Below, one piece after another: positions 51,543 through 60,138 of a DNA stretch of 64,000 nt (its first letter is position 1; every line of letters begins with the position of its first letter). The DNA comes from Solibacillus sp. R5-41. GTDB taxonomy: Bacteria > Bacillota > Bacilli > Bacillales_A > Planococcaceae. Location of the stretch: positions 2,286,001-2,350,000 of the forward strand of contig NZ_CP024123.1 in NCBI RefSeq assembly GCF_002736105.1, written 5' to 3'. The notes below the pieces were generated by a model. It had not been told where the DNA came from. It ran no database searches and saw only the letters and a list, made by a program, of their open reading frames with translations. The position numbers were made by a program, and so were the translations under genes.

Positions 51543-51731
51543 AATAACGCCTCGGCGTTATTGCGTCCAGATTTTTTTCGAGCTCGCTCGAAAAACTCCC
51601 CTAAAAAATCTGTGACATCCGCCGGGGCAATAACTTGATTCAATTGGGGTTAAACCAACACTCAATATAATGGCATATTTAACATTCATCCCTCACTTAT
51701 AAAAGTAGGGGGATTTCTGCTGAAACAAGTT
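51543..51731 (-). ncRNA. Structured repeat element, copy 3
   Basis: Read on the minus strand from 51731. The closing helix pairs 51731-51720 with 51643-51632. Inside are a bulged hairpin (51710-51690) and GATGAAT. The conserved CGGCGGATGTC follows, then CAGATTTTT/AAAAATCTG enclosing GGGGAGT and TTCGAGCGAGCTCGAA, then ACGCAAT and the 3' hairpin (51562-51543). The first arm overlaps the stop codon of the anti-sigma-like gene, so it begins at the very end of that gene. No gene lies downstream on the same strand; the EamA gene is convergent. Confidence 0.65.
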
Positions 51732-52593
51732 ATAATTTGAGGATATAAATAATTAGCAGGATTGTTAATGCAAATGCTTTATATGATTCAATTTTTACAA
51801 TGATATATGTTTTTGAATGACGTCGGATGATTTTCAAGATGATATAGCCATACAAAATCGCCAACACAATTAGAAATGGCTTATATAAAGGGCCAACAAA
51901 AGCACTGTATGCAAATACACCTGCAAGACTCGCCAGAATTAAGACCATATATCCCCAGTTATTCCCTACTGGATTTTCTACTTTAATCTTTCGACGCTGA
52001 TAATAAGCCCATGCTAAAAGGTTTATTGCAATAATGCCTAAAGGTAAAATTATATAATATGAATTTATTTTAGGCTTATAAAGCAATTGAAAAGCCTCCC
52101 CAAAAAGTGCTCCATCACCTTTATAATAAATCCCATTATCCACATCGTATAATGAAACATTAGACATTTGGTAACGGTGTTGCTCATTATTTCGCACGAC
52201 AATTACATCAACAATATGGTCACCCAAATAGCCCTTTTCCATTTTTTCCATCGTCTCAATTTGTTTAAAAAAGGTGGTTATTGTGTCATTCTTAATTTCC
52301 TGAACACCTCTATATAACGTAGAAGTTCGCGCGCGGAACTGATCTTCCTTCCCACCAAAATACGTGTAAATATGCTGAATTTCATTATTAGTTGCTTGGT
52401 TTGTTTGTGATGTTCCCGTCACTAGTAAAAAGAAAGCAACACTACAAATCGCCACGATCATCGCGATATCCTTCCACACATTTCCCCGCTTTTTTGGTGC
52501 AGCTTGCCTGATGATTGAAGACCGGATTTTTCCTTTTATTTGCTCATCCTCAGGTAAATTATTTAAATGCGCTAGCTCTTTCTCAATATCCAT
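51730..52593 (-). CDS. Probable membrane anti-sigma factor
   Basis: 287 aa. A cytoplasmic N-terminus (1-40) precedes one membrane segment (about 45-62), an extracytoplasmic domain (about 65-175) and four further membrane segments. It is called anti-sigma because it overlaps the ECF sigma gene upstream by 11 nt and has the usual short cytoplasmic N-terminal part; there is no recognised ZAS motif. ATG 52593 follows AGGAGGTGA. The stop lies within the first arm of structured element copy 3. Confidence 0.6.
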   Translation of the reverse strand: MDIEKELAHLNNLPEDEQIKGKIRSSIIRQAAPKKRGNVWKDIAMIVAICSVAFFLLVTGTSQTNQATNNEIQHIYTYFGGKEDQFRARTSTLYRGVQEIKNDTITTFFKQIETMEKMEKGYLGDHIVDVIVVRNNEQHRYQMSNVSLYDVDNGIYYKGDGALFGEAFQLLYKPKINSYYIILPLGIIAINLLAWAYYQRRKIKVENPVGNNWGYMVLILASLAGVFAYSAFVGPLYKPFLIVLAILYGYIILKIIRRHSKTYIIVKIESYKAFALTILLIIYILKL

Positions 52594-53077
52594 CTCGCTC
52601 ACCTCCTAATAGCTGCTCCAATGCCTTCAGTGCACTACGTTGTGTATTCGCCACTTTCATCGCTGGAATGCCCATAATTTCACATGTTTCTTGAATGGAT
52701 AATTCCTCGATTTTCCGGTAAATTAATACTTCGCGCTGAACAGGCTTTAACTTTTGCAACGCTTCATAAAGTACTTTTCGATTTTCCGATTGCAAAATCC
52801 AATCATGTGGGACATAGATCATTTCTTCTTGCTCATGTGATTTTGTAAATGGTAACCATTGAATTAATGCTTTTTTACGATAATGATCATATACAATATT
52901 GCGGGCAATTTGTCGAATATACGTTGTGATAGTTGCCTCATGACGAAACGTACTTTTGTACACCCGGAGAAATGTTTCTTGTGTTAAATCCTCCGCCAAC
53001 TCGGCATTCGTCACCATGTAGCGTATGTATTGGTATATTTTTTGGAAATGTTGCTCATAAATTTTTTCAAAGTCCAT
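52583..53077 (-). CDS. ECF-type RNA polymerase sigma factor
   Basis: 164 aa with sigma region 2 (about 5-70, including AEDLTQETFLRVYKS and IRQIARNIVYDHYRKK) and region 4 (about 108-160, LKPVQREVLIYRKIEELSIQETCEIMG). It directs RNA polymerase to specific promoters in response to a signal, probably released by the downstream membrane protein. The ATG at 53077 follows GAGAGGTGA. A CGTC about 37 nt upstream may be part of an ECF-type -10, but no good -35 partner was found. Confidence 0.85.
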   Translation of the reverse strand: MDFEKIYEQHFQKIYQYIRYMVTNAELAEDLTQETFLRVYKSTFRHEATITTYIRQIARNIVYDHYRKKALIQWLPFTKSHEQEEMIYVPHDWILQSENRKVLYEALQKLKPVQREVLIYRKIEELSIQETCEIMGIPAMKVANTQRSALKALEQLLGGERDGY

Positions 53078-53164
53078 GGCTTTCACCTCTCTTACTTATT
53101 AAGACGAACGAGTGGAGAAAATTTGTAAATAAAGAATGAATTATTTTTGTTCAGCAAAAAACTT

Positions 53165-53203
53165 AAAAAAGGTGCATCCCTTTTTTGTAGGAATACACCT
53201 TCT
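53165..53203 (-). terminator. Imperfect terminator downstream of the GNAT gene
   Basis: AAGGTG-CATCC (from 53169) pairs with GGAATACACCTT (to 53200), with bulges; T-rich on both sides. Confidence 0.5.
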
Positions 53204-53206
53204 TCA

Positions 53207-53959
53207 TTATTCAATATCAGTTTTCAGTGCATTGTATTGAAATCCGATAAAACGATACCCCTGTTTAACGTACATATCTTTTGGCGTATCTTCCCCATCC
53301 GCCACTAAAATAATCGTTTTTTCTTCGTGGTGTTTCATAACGAATTGCTGAATTTTTGAACCAATCCCTTGTCGCTGAAATGACGGCAGTACAAATAAAT
53401 TGTCTATTTCCGCTGTTTGATCACGCACAATGACATCGGTTGAACCAACTACCTGACCATCTATAATGGCGACAATTTGCTGTTTTCGTTTGTCACGAAA
53501 ATCCTTTTTCAACATCTCATGCTTCGACAGTGCATACGACTCTCCCCATTGCTTTGCTTCCTCATATTGGATCGTACTGTATGCCTGCAATGTTTCCTCT
53601 GAAACAAATTGGATTTTGGCGGAGCAAATGACATCCGCGGAAAACGTTTTCGGTTTCACCGCATACATTTCCAAAGTGCCCAAGTCGTACTGCTGTTCTG
53701 TTAAATACGCTACAAGCACATCCGGAATTTTTTCATCCTGAGGGAAAACAAATTTCACATGCTTTTGCCCGCGTGCGAGATGTGTTTCCTTCATATACGT
53801 TTCCACCTGCTTGAGCGTTTCGAGCGTAGGCATTTCTTTCCACTTAATGAAATTTCCATCATACATATCAACCACTTCCATAAACGCAAGATGGCTAAAT
53901 TCGTTTGTTTCTTTTTCAATGATTCCAGGATTATAAATATTGCTAAATGTTAAATTCAT
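53207..53959 (-). CDS. GNAT-family N-acetyltransferase
   Basis: 250 aa, with an N-terminal domain of about 115 aa and a C-terminal GNAT domain (about 120-245). The acetyl-CoA loop is RQGIGSKIQQF after IDNLFVLPSFQ. The end, YVKQGYRFIGFQYNALK, fits the final strand. The acceptor is unknown. The start has TAGGAGAGG upstream. It stands alone. Confidence 0.82.
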   Translation of the reverse strand: MNLTFSNIYNPGIIEKETNEFSHLAFMEVVDMYDGNFIKWKEMPTLETLKQVETYMKETHLARGQKHVKFVFPQDEKIPDVLVAYLTEQQYDLGTLEMYAVKPKTFSADVICSAKIQFVSEETLQAYSTIQYEEAKQWGESYALSKHEMLKKDFRDKRKQQIVAIIDGQVVGSTDVIVRDQTAEIDNLFVLPSFQRQGIGSKIQQFVMKHHEEKTIILVADGEDTPKDMYVKQGYRFIGFQYNALKTDIE

Positions 53960-54138
53960 TTTATACCTCTCCTAAATTTTATTGATTTCTAATAAGTCCT
54001 ACTTGGTAAAATATGTACCAAAATAAATTTCATTGAATAGCCATTATACCATACATTATTGTAATAATTACCCATATTTTCTGACACTTTATTTCTTCAT
54101 TATGCAGGGTAATAATCCAAAAATTTTTACCACTAAGC

Positions 54139-54669
54139 TTAATAACAATCTTTCTTCTGTATTGCCCATTCTTTCGCTTTAGAAACTATCTCGTTGAGGA
54201 ACTGTTGTTTACCTTCTTGATATTTATAATGTTCGTTAGGAAACCGCTTTGCTAAATCCACTTTTAAATCTCCATATTTTTTAGCTTCTAAAGGGTGATT
54301 TATTAAATATTGTTTAAACTGTAAATGAATATTTATGTTTTCATTTCCAACTTGGAAAATATGTAGATGATGCGTTCTGTTTTCTTTACCCTTCGAAAAA
54401 TATCTTCTGCCAATAATCCCATTTTCGCCTTTTGGTACGTAACCCAATGCCACCATTTCTCTTGTGTAAAAATCAACTTGATCAATATCCTTTACAACTA
54501 TTAAAATATCAATAATCGGTTTTGCAAAGCCTATAGTTGGTACAGATGTACTTCCAATATGAAAAATATTTATTAATTCATCCTTCAATACTTCTTTGAT
54601 TATTACTTCTTCTAGTTTGAATAATTTTCCCCACTCTTCCGTCCAAGCTAAAATTTCAGTTTTCCTCAA
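54139..54669 (-). CDS. GrpB/UPF0157-family protein (nucleotidyltransferase fold)
   Basis: 176 aa. The GrpB marks HIGSTSVP and KPIIDILIVV form a nucleotidyltransferase-like Gly-Ser and Asp pattern, and HHLHIFQ and FKQYLINHP follow. The family function is unknown; a nucleotidyl transfer role has been proposed from the fold. The TTG start at 54669 is chosen because AGAGGGAA lies about 8 nt upstream and no ATG is nearby. Confidence 0.8.
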   Translation of the reverse strand: MRKTEILAWTEEWGKLFKLEEVIIKEVLKDELINIFHIGSTSVPTIGFAKPIIDILIVVKDIDQVDFYTREMVALGYVPKGENGIIGRRYFSKGKENRTHHLHIFQVGNENINIHLQFKQYLINHPLEAKKYGDLKVDLAKRFPNEHYKYQEGKQQFLNEIVSKAKEWAIQKKDCY

Positions 54670-54896
54670 AATTAGTTCCCTCTTTTCTATTTAACACTTA
54701 AACATATAACTCACTGACATAATTAACATTCAACCAGCAATAATTTAAATTTCCACATAAAAAATTTGAAATCCTTCTAAATAAAATGATGGAATCGCTT
54801 TAATGTCGCCTATTCACGAAAAACAACAATAATTTATTGATAATCAATAAACGTTGTGTTAAATTCAATTCATACATTAGAAATGAGGTGCTTTAC

Positions 54897-55376
54897 ATGA
54901 AAAAACAAACGATTTTTTTAAAGTTGACATTGATTTTGTTCGCCATACCCGTGCTCGCATTATGTATTTTTGGGATGCCAGCGATGACAGAGGAGCTCTC
55001 CGTAAGTTATTTGAAAATGCCAATATTACAATATCCTGTTTTAATTGGCATATATGCGACAGCTATAGCCTATTTCGGTGCGCTCTATCAAGCATTCAAG
55101 CTATTAACATTGATTGATCGAAATGAAGCCTTTTCAAATTTATCGGTCGTTGCACTAAAAAAAGTGAAATATTGCGCTTATACAATTAGTGGGCTTTATT
55201 TTATGAGCCTTCCACTTTTTTATGTTATTGCCGATAAAGATGACGCGCCAGGACTCATTTTTGTAGGCGTTGCTTTTATTATAGCTGCAATGGGTATCGC
55301 TATTTTCGCTACAATTTTGCAAAAATTATTAGAAAACGCAATTGAAATGAAATCAGAAATCGAATTAACTGTCTAA
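54897..55376 (+). CDS. DUF2975 membrane protein
   Basis: 159 aa with four hydrophobic segments (about 8-28, 48-68, 95-118 and 122-148). It matches DUF2975: FRYGALYQAFKLLTLIDRNEAFSNLSVVALKKVKYCAY-like central block (here AYFGALYQAFKLL). The family is usually paired with a small HTH regulator gene, as here, 12 nt downstream. ATG 54897 follows TGAGGTG by 6 nt; the longer frame from 54837 has none. Confidence 0.85.
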   Translation: MKKQTIFLKLTLILFAIPVLALCIFGMPAMTEELSVSYLKMPILQYPVLIGIYATAIAYFGALYQAFKLLTLIDRNEAFSNLSVVALKKVKYCAYTISGLYFMSLPLFYVIADKDDAPGLIFVGVAFIIAAMGIAIFATILQKLLENAIEMKSEIELTV

Positions 55377-55388
55377 GGAGGGAAAACA

Positions 55389-55598
55389 ATGGCCATAATT
55401 ATTAATATCGATGTGATGCTCGCAAAAAGGAAAATGACCGTCACAGAACTTACGGAGCAGGTTGGAATTACGATGGCGAATTTATCCATACTAAAAAATG
55501 GCAAAGCAAAAGCCATCCGTTTCTCCACTTTAGAGGCGATTTGCAAGGCACTTGATTGTCAGCCAGGCGATATTTTAGAATATCAACCTGACAATTAA
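55389..55598 (+). CDS. Small Cro/C1-type HTH regulator (YozG-like)
   Basis: 69 aa, a single helix-turn-helix domain: VTELTEQVGITMANLSILKN followed by FSTLEAICKALDCQPGDILEY, the YozG/XRE pattern. It is 12 nt downstream of DUF2975, with AAGGAGG about 8 nt before ATG, so the two are one operon. It probably regulates this operon. The DUF2975 protein may control its activity, but this is inferred only from co-occurrence. Confidence 0.88.
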   Translation: MAIIINIDVMLAKRKMTVTELTEQVGITMANLSILKNGKAKAIRFSTLEAICKALDCQPGDILEYQPDN

Positions 55599-55716
55599 GA
55601 CCATTTATTATTCGCGAAATATTTCGATTAATCAGTAATAACCCTCCAGTAAGACTCGCCTCAAACGAAATAAATTATACTTGATTAAACATCTACCTTT
55701 TCTACAAAATATGACG

Positions 55717-55906
55717 TATAATGTAGTTGTTTGTCCCGCATGAGCGGGCAGCAGCTTTTCATTTCTAATAATTGAAATTAAAAGATGAACTGCCCGTAAA
55801 GGCCCGATTGGTGAATTGTAACAATTGACGAAGGTAGATTTTACCTTTCATCAACTGCCCATTCACATTAACAATATTATTCAATTCTCTTGGAGGGTTT
55901 GTACAG
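55717..55906 (+). promoter_or_regulatory. Promoter -10 and structured leader of aspA
   Basis: TATAAT at 55717-55722 (the -35 is poor) suggests transcription from about 55729. In the leader, CCCGC/GCGGG (55735-55739 with 55744-55748) competes with CGGGCAG/CTGCCCG (55745-55751 with 55790-55796), extended by CTTTT/AAAAG and ATTTC/GAAAT. A second CTGCCC at 55855-55860 could pair with the same CGGGCAG. Another hairpin, AAGGTA/TACCTT, lies between them. This layout suggests attenuation or a riboswitch; no known class was recognised. Confidence 0.5.
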
Positions 55907-57322
55907 ATGAGTACACGTATTGAAAAAGACTTTTTAGGCACATTAGAAATTCCAAAGGACGCTTATTATGGCGTGCAAACAAAGCGGGCATTAGAAAACT
56001 TCCCGATTACCAATATGACAATGCACCCTGAATTAGTGCGTGCATTCGCGATTGTTAAAAAAAGCTCGGCACTTGCCAATGCAGCGATTGGACAATTAGA
56101 CGAAAAAATTGCCAATGCCATCGCACAAGCTTCTGATGATATTTTAGAAGGCCAATATCATGACCAGTTCGTAGTCGATCCAATTCAAGGTGGCGCTGGT
56201 ACTTCAATGAACATGAATGCAAATGAAGTCATTGCTAACCGCGCATTAGAAATTATAGGCGAAGAAAAAGGATCTTATTCTATTATTAGTCCAAACAGCC
56301 ACGTAAATATGGCGCAATCAACAAATGATGCGTTCCCAACAGCGATTCATATCGCAACGGTGGCAACATTAAATAAATTAATCGTAGCAATGGAAAATAT
56401 GAAAGAAAGCTTCTTAAAAAAGGCTGTTCAATTTGATTCCATCGTAAAAATGGGTCGTACACACTTACAAGATGCTGTACCAATTCGTCTTGGACAAGAA
56501 TTCGGAGCTTATGCAGCAGTTATTACTCGCGATATCGTACGTATTAAAAATGCAAGACAAACAATGTTGCAAATTAATATCGGAGCAACTGCGATTGGAA
56601 CAGGATTAAATGCGGATCCAGCATATATGACGCTTGCTGTGAAAAATATTGTTGAGTATAGTGGATTCCCATTCACTAAAGTAGATAACTTAGTTGACGG
56701 TACGCAAAATACCGATTCATATACTGAAGTTTCAGCAATGCTAAAAATCGCAATGGCGAATATGTCAAAAATTTCTAACGACTTACGTTTAATGGCTTCT
56801 GGCCCGAAAACAGGCTTCAGTGAAATTCGCTTACCAGAGCGCCAACCAGGTTCTTCAATTATGCCAGGGAAAGTAAACCCTGTTATGCCAGAACTCATTA
56901 ACCAAATTGCTTTCCAAGTAATGGGCAATGATGTGACAATTACAATGGCTTCTGAAGCAGGTCAATTCGAGTTAAACGTAATGGAACCAGTTTTAGTGCA
57001 TAATTTATTACAATCAATCGAAATTATGACAAATGGTTTCACTGTATTTACGACACACTGCTTAGAACATATCGAAGCAAATGAAGGCCGTATGCATGAC
57101 TATGTAGAAAGCTCAATCGGTGTTGTAACAGCATTAGCACCTCATTTAGGCTATGAGCGTTCAAGCCAAATTGCCCGCGAAGCTTTGCATAGCGGTAAAT
57201 CAGTTCGTGAGCTTTGCCTAGAGTACAAGTACTTCACAGTAGAGCAATTAAACATCATCTTAAATCCATTCGAGCTAACGCAACCAGGTATTGCTGGCGA
57301 AAAAGGATTAGCTTCACTATAA
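55907..57322 (+). CDS. aspA: Aspartate ammonia-lyase
   Basis: A homotetrameric enzyme of the aspartase/fumarase family that converts aspartate to fumarate and ammonia, 471 aa, the usual length. Marks include GVQTKRALENF near the N-terminus, the AspA-like NMNANEVIANRALE, TNDAFPT, the catalytic loop GSSIMPGKVNPVMPE and a C-terminal domain. The start has TTGGAGGG upstream. It is preceded by a structured leader and followed by a terminator, a single-gene unit. Confidence 0.92.
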   Translation: MSTRIEKDFLGTLEIPKDAYYGVQTKRALENFPITNMTMHPELVRAFAIVKKSSALANAAIGQLDEKIANAIAQASDDILEGQYHDQFVVDPIQGGAGTSMNMNANEVIANRALEIIGEEKGSYSIISPNSHVNMAQSTNDAFPTAIHIATVATLNKLIVAMENMKESFLKKAVQFDSIVKMGRTHLQDAVPIRLGQEFGAYAAVITRDIVRIKNARQTMLQINIGATAIGTGLNADPAYMTLAVKNIVEYSGFPFTKVDNLVDGTQNTDSYTEVSAMLKIAMANMSKISNDLRLMASGPKTGFSEIRLPERQPGSSIMPGKVNPVMPELINQIAFQVMGNDVTITMASEAGQFELNVMEPVLVHNLLQSIEIMTNGFTVFTTHCLEHIEANEGRMHDYVESSIGVVTALAPHLGYERSSQIAREALHSGKSVRELCLEYKYFTVEQLNIILNPFELTQPGIAGEKGLASL

Positions 57323-57341
57323 TAATCAATTCATTATCAAA

Positions 57342-57385
57342 GGACATCTCTCGATTCATTGCAATCGGGAAGTGTCCTTTTTTTA
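57342..57385 (+). terminator. Terminator of aspA
   Basis: GGACA-CTCTCGATT pairs with AATCGGGA-GTGTCC (57342-57377), followed by TTTTTTTAG. Confidence 0.85.
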
Positions 57386-57564
57386 GATTTTTTCGAATAT
57401 GGGACAATTTTGTTATCCATTTTGTGTCATTACAATCGGCGATAATAACCGATGCAAAATGTTCTAGATTATTGCTAGTAGGTCTTCATGCGTCTAACAA
57501 TTCCATTGAGCATAACGAATCCATTACTTTACAATTTTAATACATTTAAACATATATACCCTAT

Positions 57565-57570
57565 TATAAT
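57565..57570 (+). promoter_or_regulatory. Probable -10 box of degV
   Basis: TATAAT 66 nt before the degV start. The -35 region at the expected distance is weak, so this is tentative. Confidence 0.35.
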
Positions 57571-57635
57571 GTATAGTTAGAGTAAATTTTAAAGTTAAGC
57601 ACTATTAGAATGTAAGTTGGAGGAGGAGATAAACA

Positions 57636-58487
57636 TTGAGAAGAATTATTTTATCCACTGAGAGCGGAGCCGATTTGCCGGAATTTTTAGCCAACAAACA
57701 TGATGTACAAGTAGTACCAATGCATGTAATCATGGAAAATCAGGATTTTTTAGATGGTCATCTATCCGTACAAGAAATTTATGATTTTTATGATCGCACA
57801 AAAAAGATACCATCAACATCTGCCACTAATGTCCATGAGTATCATGAGCTTTTTAAGAAAATTAGAGAGGATTTCCCTGATAGTATCATTATTCATATTG
57901 GTTATACGTCAAAGGCATCTGCTTCCTTTCAAAATGCGTTAATTGCAGCGGAAGATTTTAAGGACCTATTTTTAATTGATGCTTTGAACGTAACAGGTGG
58001 ATTAACTGCAATTGTGATGTATGCCGTTACTTTGCTAGAGAAAGAACCTACGATTGACCCTATTCTCTTAATAGAAAAAATTAAAACCAAGATACCTAAA
58101 TCAAGACTTGCTTTCATTCCTGGTAGCTTAGATTTTTTAAAAGCAGGTGGCCGAGTAAGTAATTTAGCTTATCTCGGAGGTGCTTTGCTGAAAATTAAAC
58201 CATGCATTGAATTAGTTGAGGGAAAGCTTGTCTCCACTAAAAAATATCGTGGAAATATGAGCACTGTTGCTGAAAAGCTACTGCGTGATTATTTAAATCA
58301 ATATGAAATTGATAGACAACAAATATACTTTATATTCTCAATTGGATTTAGTGAACATATCAAGCAACGAATTAATGAAATTGCCAAAGAAACTGGATTC
58401 GAAAATATAACGTGGATCCAAGCTGGTGCTATGATTTCTACTCATTCCGGTCCTGGAGGATTTGGGATTGCAGGAATAGAAGTTTAA
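57636..58487 (+). CDS. DegV-family fatty acid-binding protein
   Basis: 283 aa, two-domain DegV fold that binds a fatty acid in a cleft; in some Bacillota the family (FakB) presents exogenous fatty acids to a kinase. Marks: ILSTESGADLPEFL at the N-terminus, HIGYTSKASASFQNA and FIPGSLDFLKAGGRVSNLAYLGGALLKIKP in the middle, and THSGPGGFGIAGIEV at the end. The TTG start follows GGAGGAGGAG by 7-8 nt. It is a single-gene unit. Confidence 0.9.
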   Translation: MRRIILSTESGADLPEFLANKHDVQVVPMHVIMENQDFLDGHLSVQEIYDFYDRTKKIPSTSATNVHEYHELFKKIREDFPDSIIIHIGYTSKASASFQNALIAAEDFKDLFLIDALNVTGGLTAIVMYAVTLLEKEPTIDPILLIEKIKTKIPKSRLAFIPGSLDFLKAGGRVSNLAYLGGALLKIKPCIELVEGKLVSTKKYRGNMSTVAEKLLRDYLNQYEIDRQQIYFIFSIGFSEHIKQRINEIAKETGFENITWIQAGAMISTHSGPGGFGIAGIEV

Positions 58488-58647
58488 CTTTGTATACAGT
58501 GTATTAAATATATTAAAAGGATTGAACGATAAGAAGATGTCTTTTGTTTTATATTAATTAATTTGGGTTTAGCGTCAGGAAAATGTGGATTTGCACCAAT
58601 GAGGAAGTTTCAGGCATTGAACCATTCATCTCGAATTCATAAAAGGA

Positions 58648-58722
58648 TTGAGCTCTCGGACATATTAAACATCGAGACGGGCGATTCCACGTCTCGATTC
58701 GTCTAAGAGCTCATTTTTTGTG
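58648..58722 (+). terminator. Long terminator hairpin downstream of degV
   Basis: GAGCTCT (58650-58656) pairs with AGAGCTC (58706-58712), with an inner helix CGAGACG/CGTCTCG (58673-58679 with 58690-58696), followed by ATTTTTTG. It is 160 nt after degV. Confidence 0.75.
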
Positions 58723-58784
58723 TTTTTTAAGAATACAAGCATAAAATGACCCACAAAATAAAAACTCCAATTCTTATATGTCCC

Positions 58785-59642
58785 CTACTCCAACTCACCC
58801 AATACCATTTTTGCTGATAACGTCAGCAAGTCCATATCCTCTATCCTAAAATCTGTCCCGAAGAAGATTTGATGTTCGAAGCGATTGGTTTTGCGATTGA
58901 ACCTTACTTCGCCGATTGCTGTAAAGGCGGTTTCTGAATTTTGATCGGCTAAGTGTTGGATGACAGCAAATTTATTTAAGTAGCTGCTATTTTTGGATTC
59001 TGCGGTAAATGATCGCTCAAATACAATATCAATCTCTTTGTCACTTTCTAGAAGCGTAATCTTTGCGACATCTTTTATTAGCTCTACTTTTTGAACAAAG
59101 CCCATGACGAGCTTATGTTTCCCTACATCATTTGCATTGATCATTGAGACGTATTTTCTTCTTAATGGTGGTCTCTTTCTCTCTAGACTTTGTAAAATTT
59201 CATCATTAAACAATTTAGTTTGGATCCCTGTGACTCTTCTGCGTCTTGAGAGTGTCGGTTTTTGGACAACCACTGTTGTTCTATTTCTCGTTTTTAAGTT
59301 GGGTAGCTCTTCTTCTGGAAATCTCATAGCCCGGTAAGCCCTACTTAATGCTACTTGACGGCGTTGGAATTCAAATCCATCCGTTACATCTGCAAATTGA
59401 TAATCTCGGTCCACCCATCTTCTTTCAATATGATACACACAACTCTCAAGATGCAAGTGATATTTCCATGTCCGGAAATGAGCCCTGTCACTATTTATAT
59501 ATAGTAGCTTTGCTGGACAACCAGGTGTCGGGCAATATAAAAAACCACGGAAATTAGTATCATACAGCAGCTTGGAAACTTCCTGAATGTTGACTAGCTT
59601 CTCCTCTGCATTTTTAACAAGCCTTGCATCAGCAATTAGCAA
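58785..59642 (-). CDS. Hypothetical protein with a zinc-finger-like N-terminus
   Basis: 285 aa, predicted soluble. The N-terminal region has a Cys/His set: CPTPGC, then HFR..., HLHLESC and YH (about 37-72), which could bind zinc. The middle is Arg-rich (LSRRRRV) and the C-terminal half is beta-rich with no recognised fold. It may bind nucleic acid, but the sequence does not prove it. The TTG start has AAAGGGTG upstream. It stands alone. Confidence 0.6.
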   Translation of the reverse strand: MLIADARLVKNAEEKLVNIQEVSKLLYDTNFRGFLYCPTPGCPAKLLYINSDRAHFRTWKYHLHLESCVYHIERRWVDRDYQFADVTDGFEFQRRQVALSRAYRAMRFPEEELPNLKTRNRTTVVVQKPTLSRRRRVTGIQTKLFNDEILQSLERKRPPLRRKYVSMINANDVGKHKLVMGFVQKVELIKDVAKITLLESDKEIDIVFERSFTAESKNSSYLNKFAVIQHLADQNSETAFTAIGEVRFNRKTNRFEHQIFFGTDFRIEDMDLLTLSAKMVLGELE

Positions 59643-60138
59643 ATTAAATCACCCTTTACTCATTCGTATTGGATTACAAAAGATGTCTGATTTTATGTAT
59701 GTGGTCGTTCAAGTTTATTAGTTATATACATTATTTTACATCATAATAAGCAAGTAGTTTTAATATTTTTTACTTAAATTTCAAAGCTATAAATTTAAAA
59801 AATTATATTACATTCACTTTTCACTAACTTGACAAGCCAAATATTTATTTTCATAACTAATGGGGCATATTTAACAGTTTATTCCTATTCTAATAGCCTT
59901 TATTACATCCATTTTTATTCTATTTGTAGAATACGATTTTGAGTCTGAATTAATCGGTTTTTCTCAGCAAGTATATTTCAAATTATGAAAATGTAAAATC
60001 ATTATTTCTTATTTTTCCACTGTTTTCGCTTTTCTCTTTCATCTTGAAAAAGCGACGTACTATTCCGAAAACCGACTATGATTCCTAACAAAAAAGACAT
60101 CCACTCTCATATGTAGCGAGTGGATGTCTTTTCAAAAT
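59643..60138. other. AT-rich intergenic region
   Basis: 496 nt, very AT-rich. It contains only the terminator near 60090-60135. No ORF with a site, no repeat and no clear promoter were seen in the rest. Confidence 0.5.
60088..60135 (-). terminator. Terminator of the gene at 60139-60438
   Basis: AAAAGACATCCACTC pairs with GAGTGGATGTCTTTT (ending about 60132). The T run is on the minus strand (TTTTTTG). Confidence 0.8.

Noticed and set aside
56509-56928. 139-aa minus-strand frame inside aspA
   Set aside because: Antisense shadow of a strongly conserved enzyme; no ribosome binding site.
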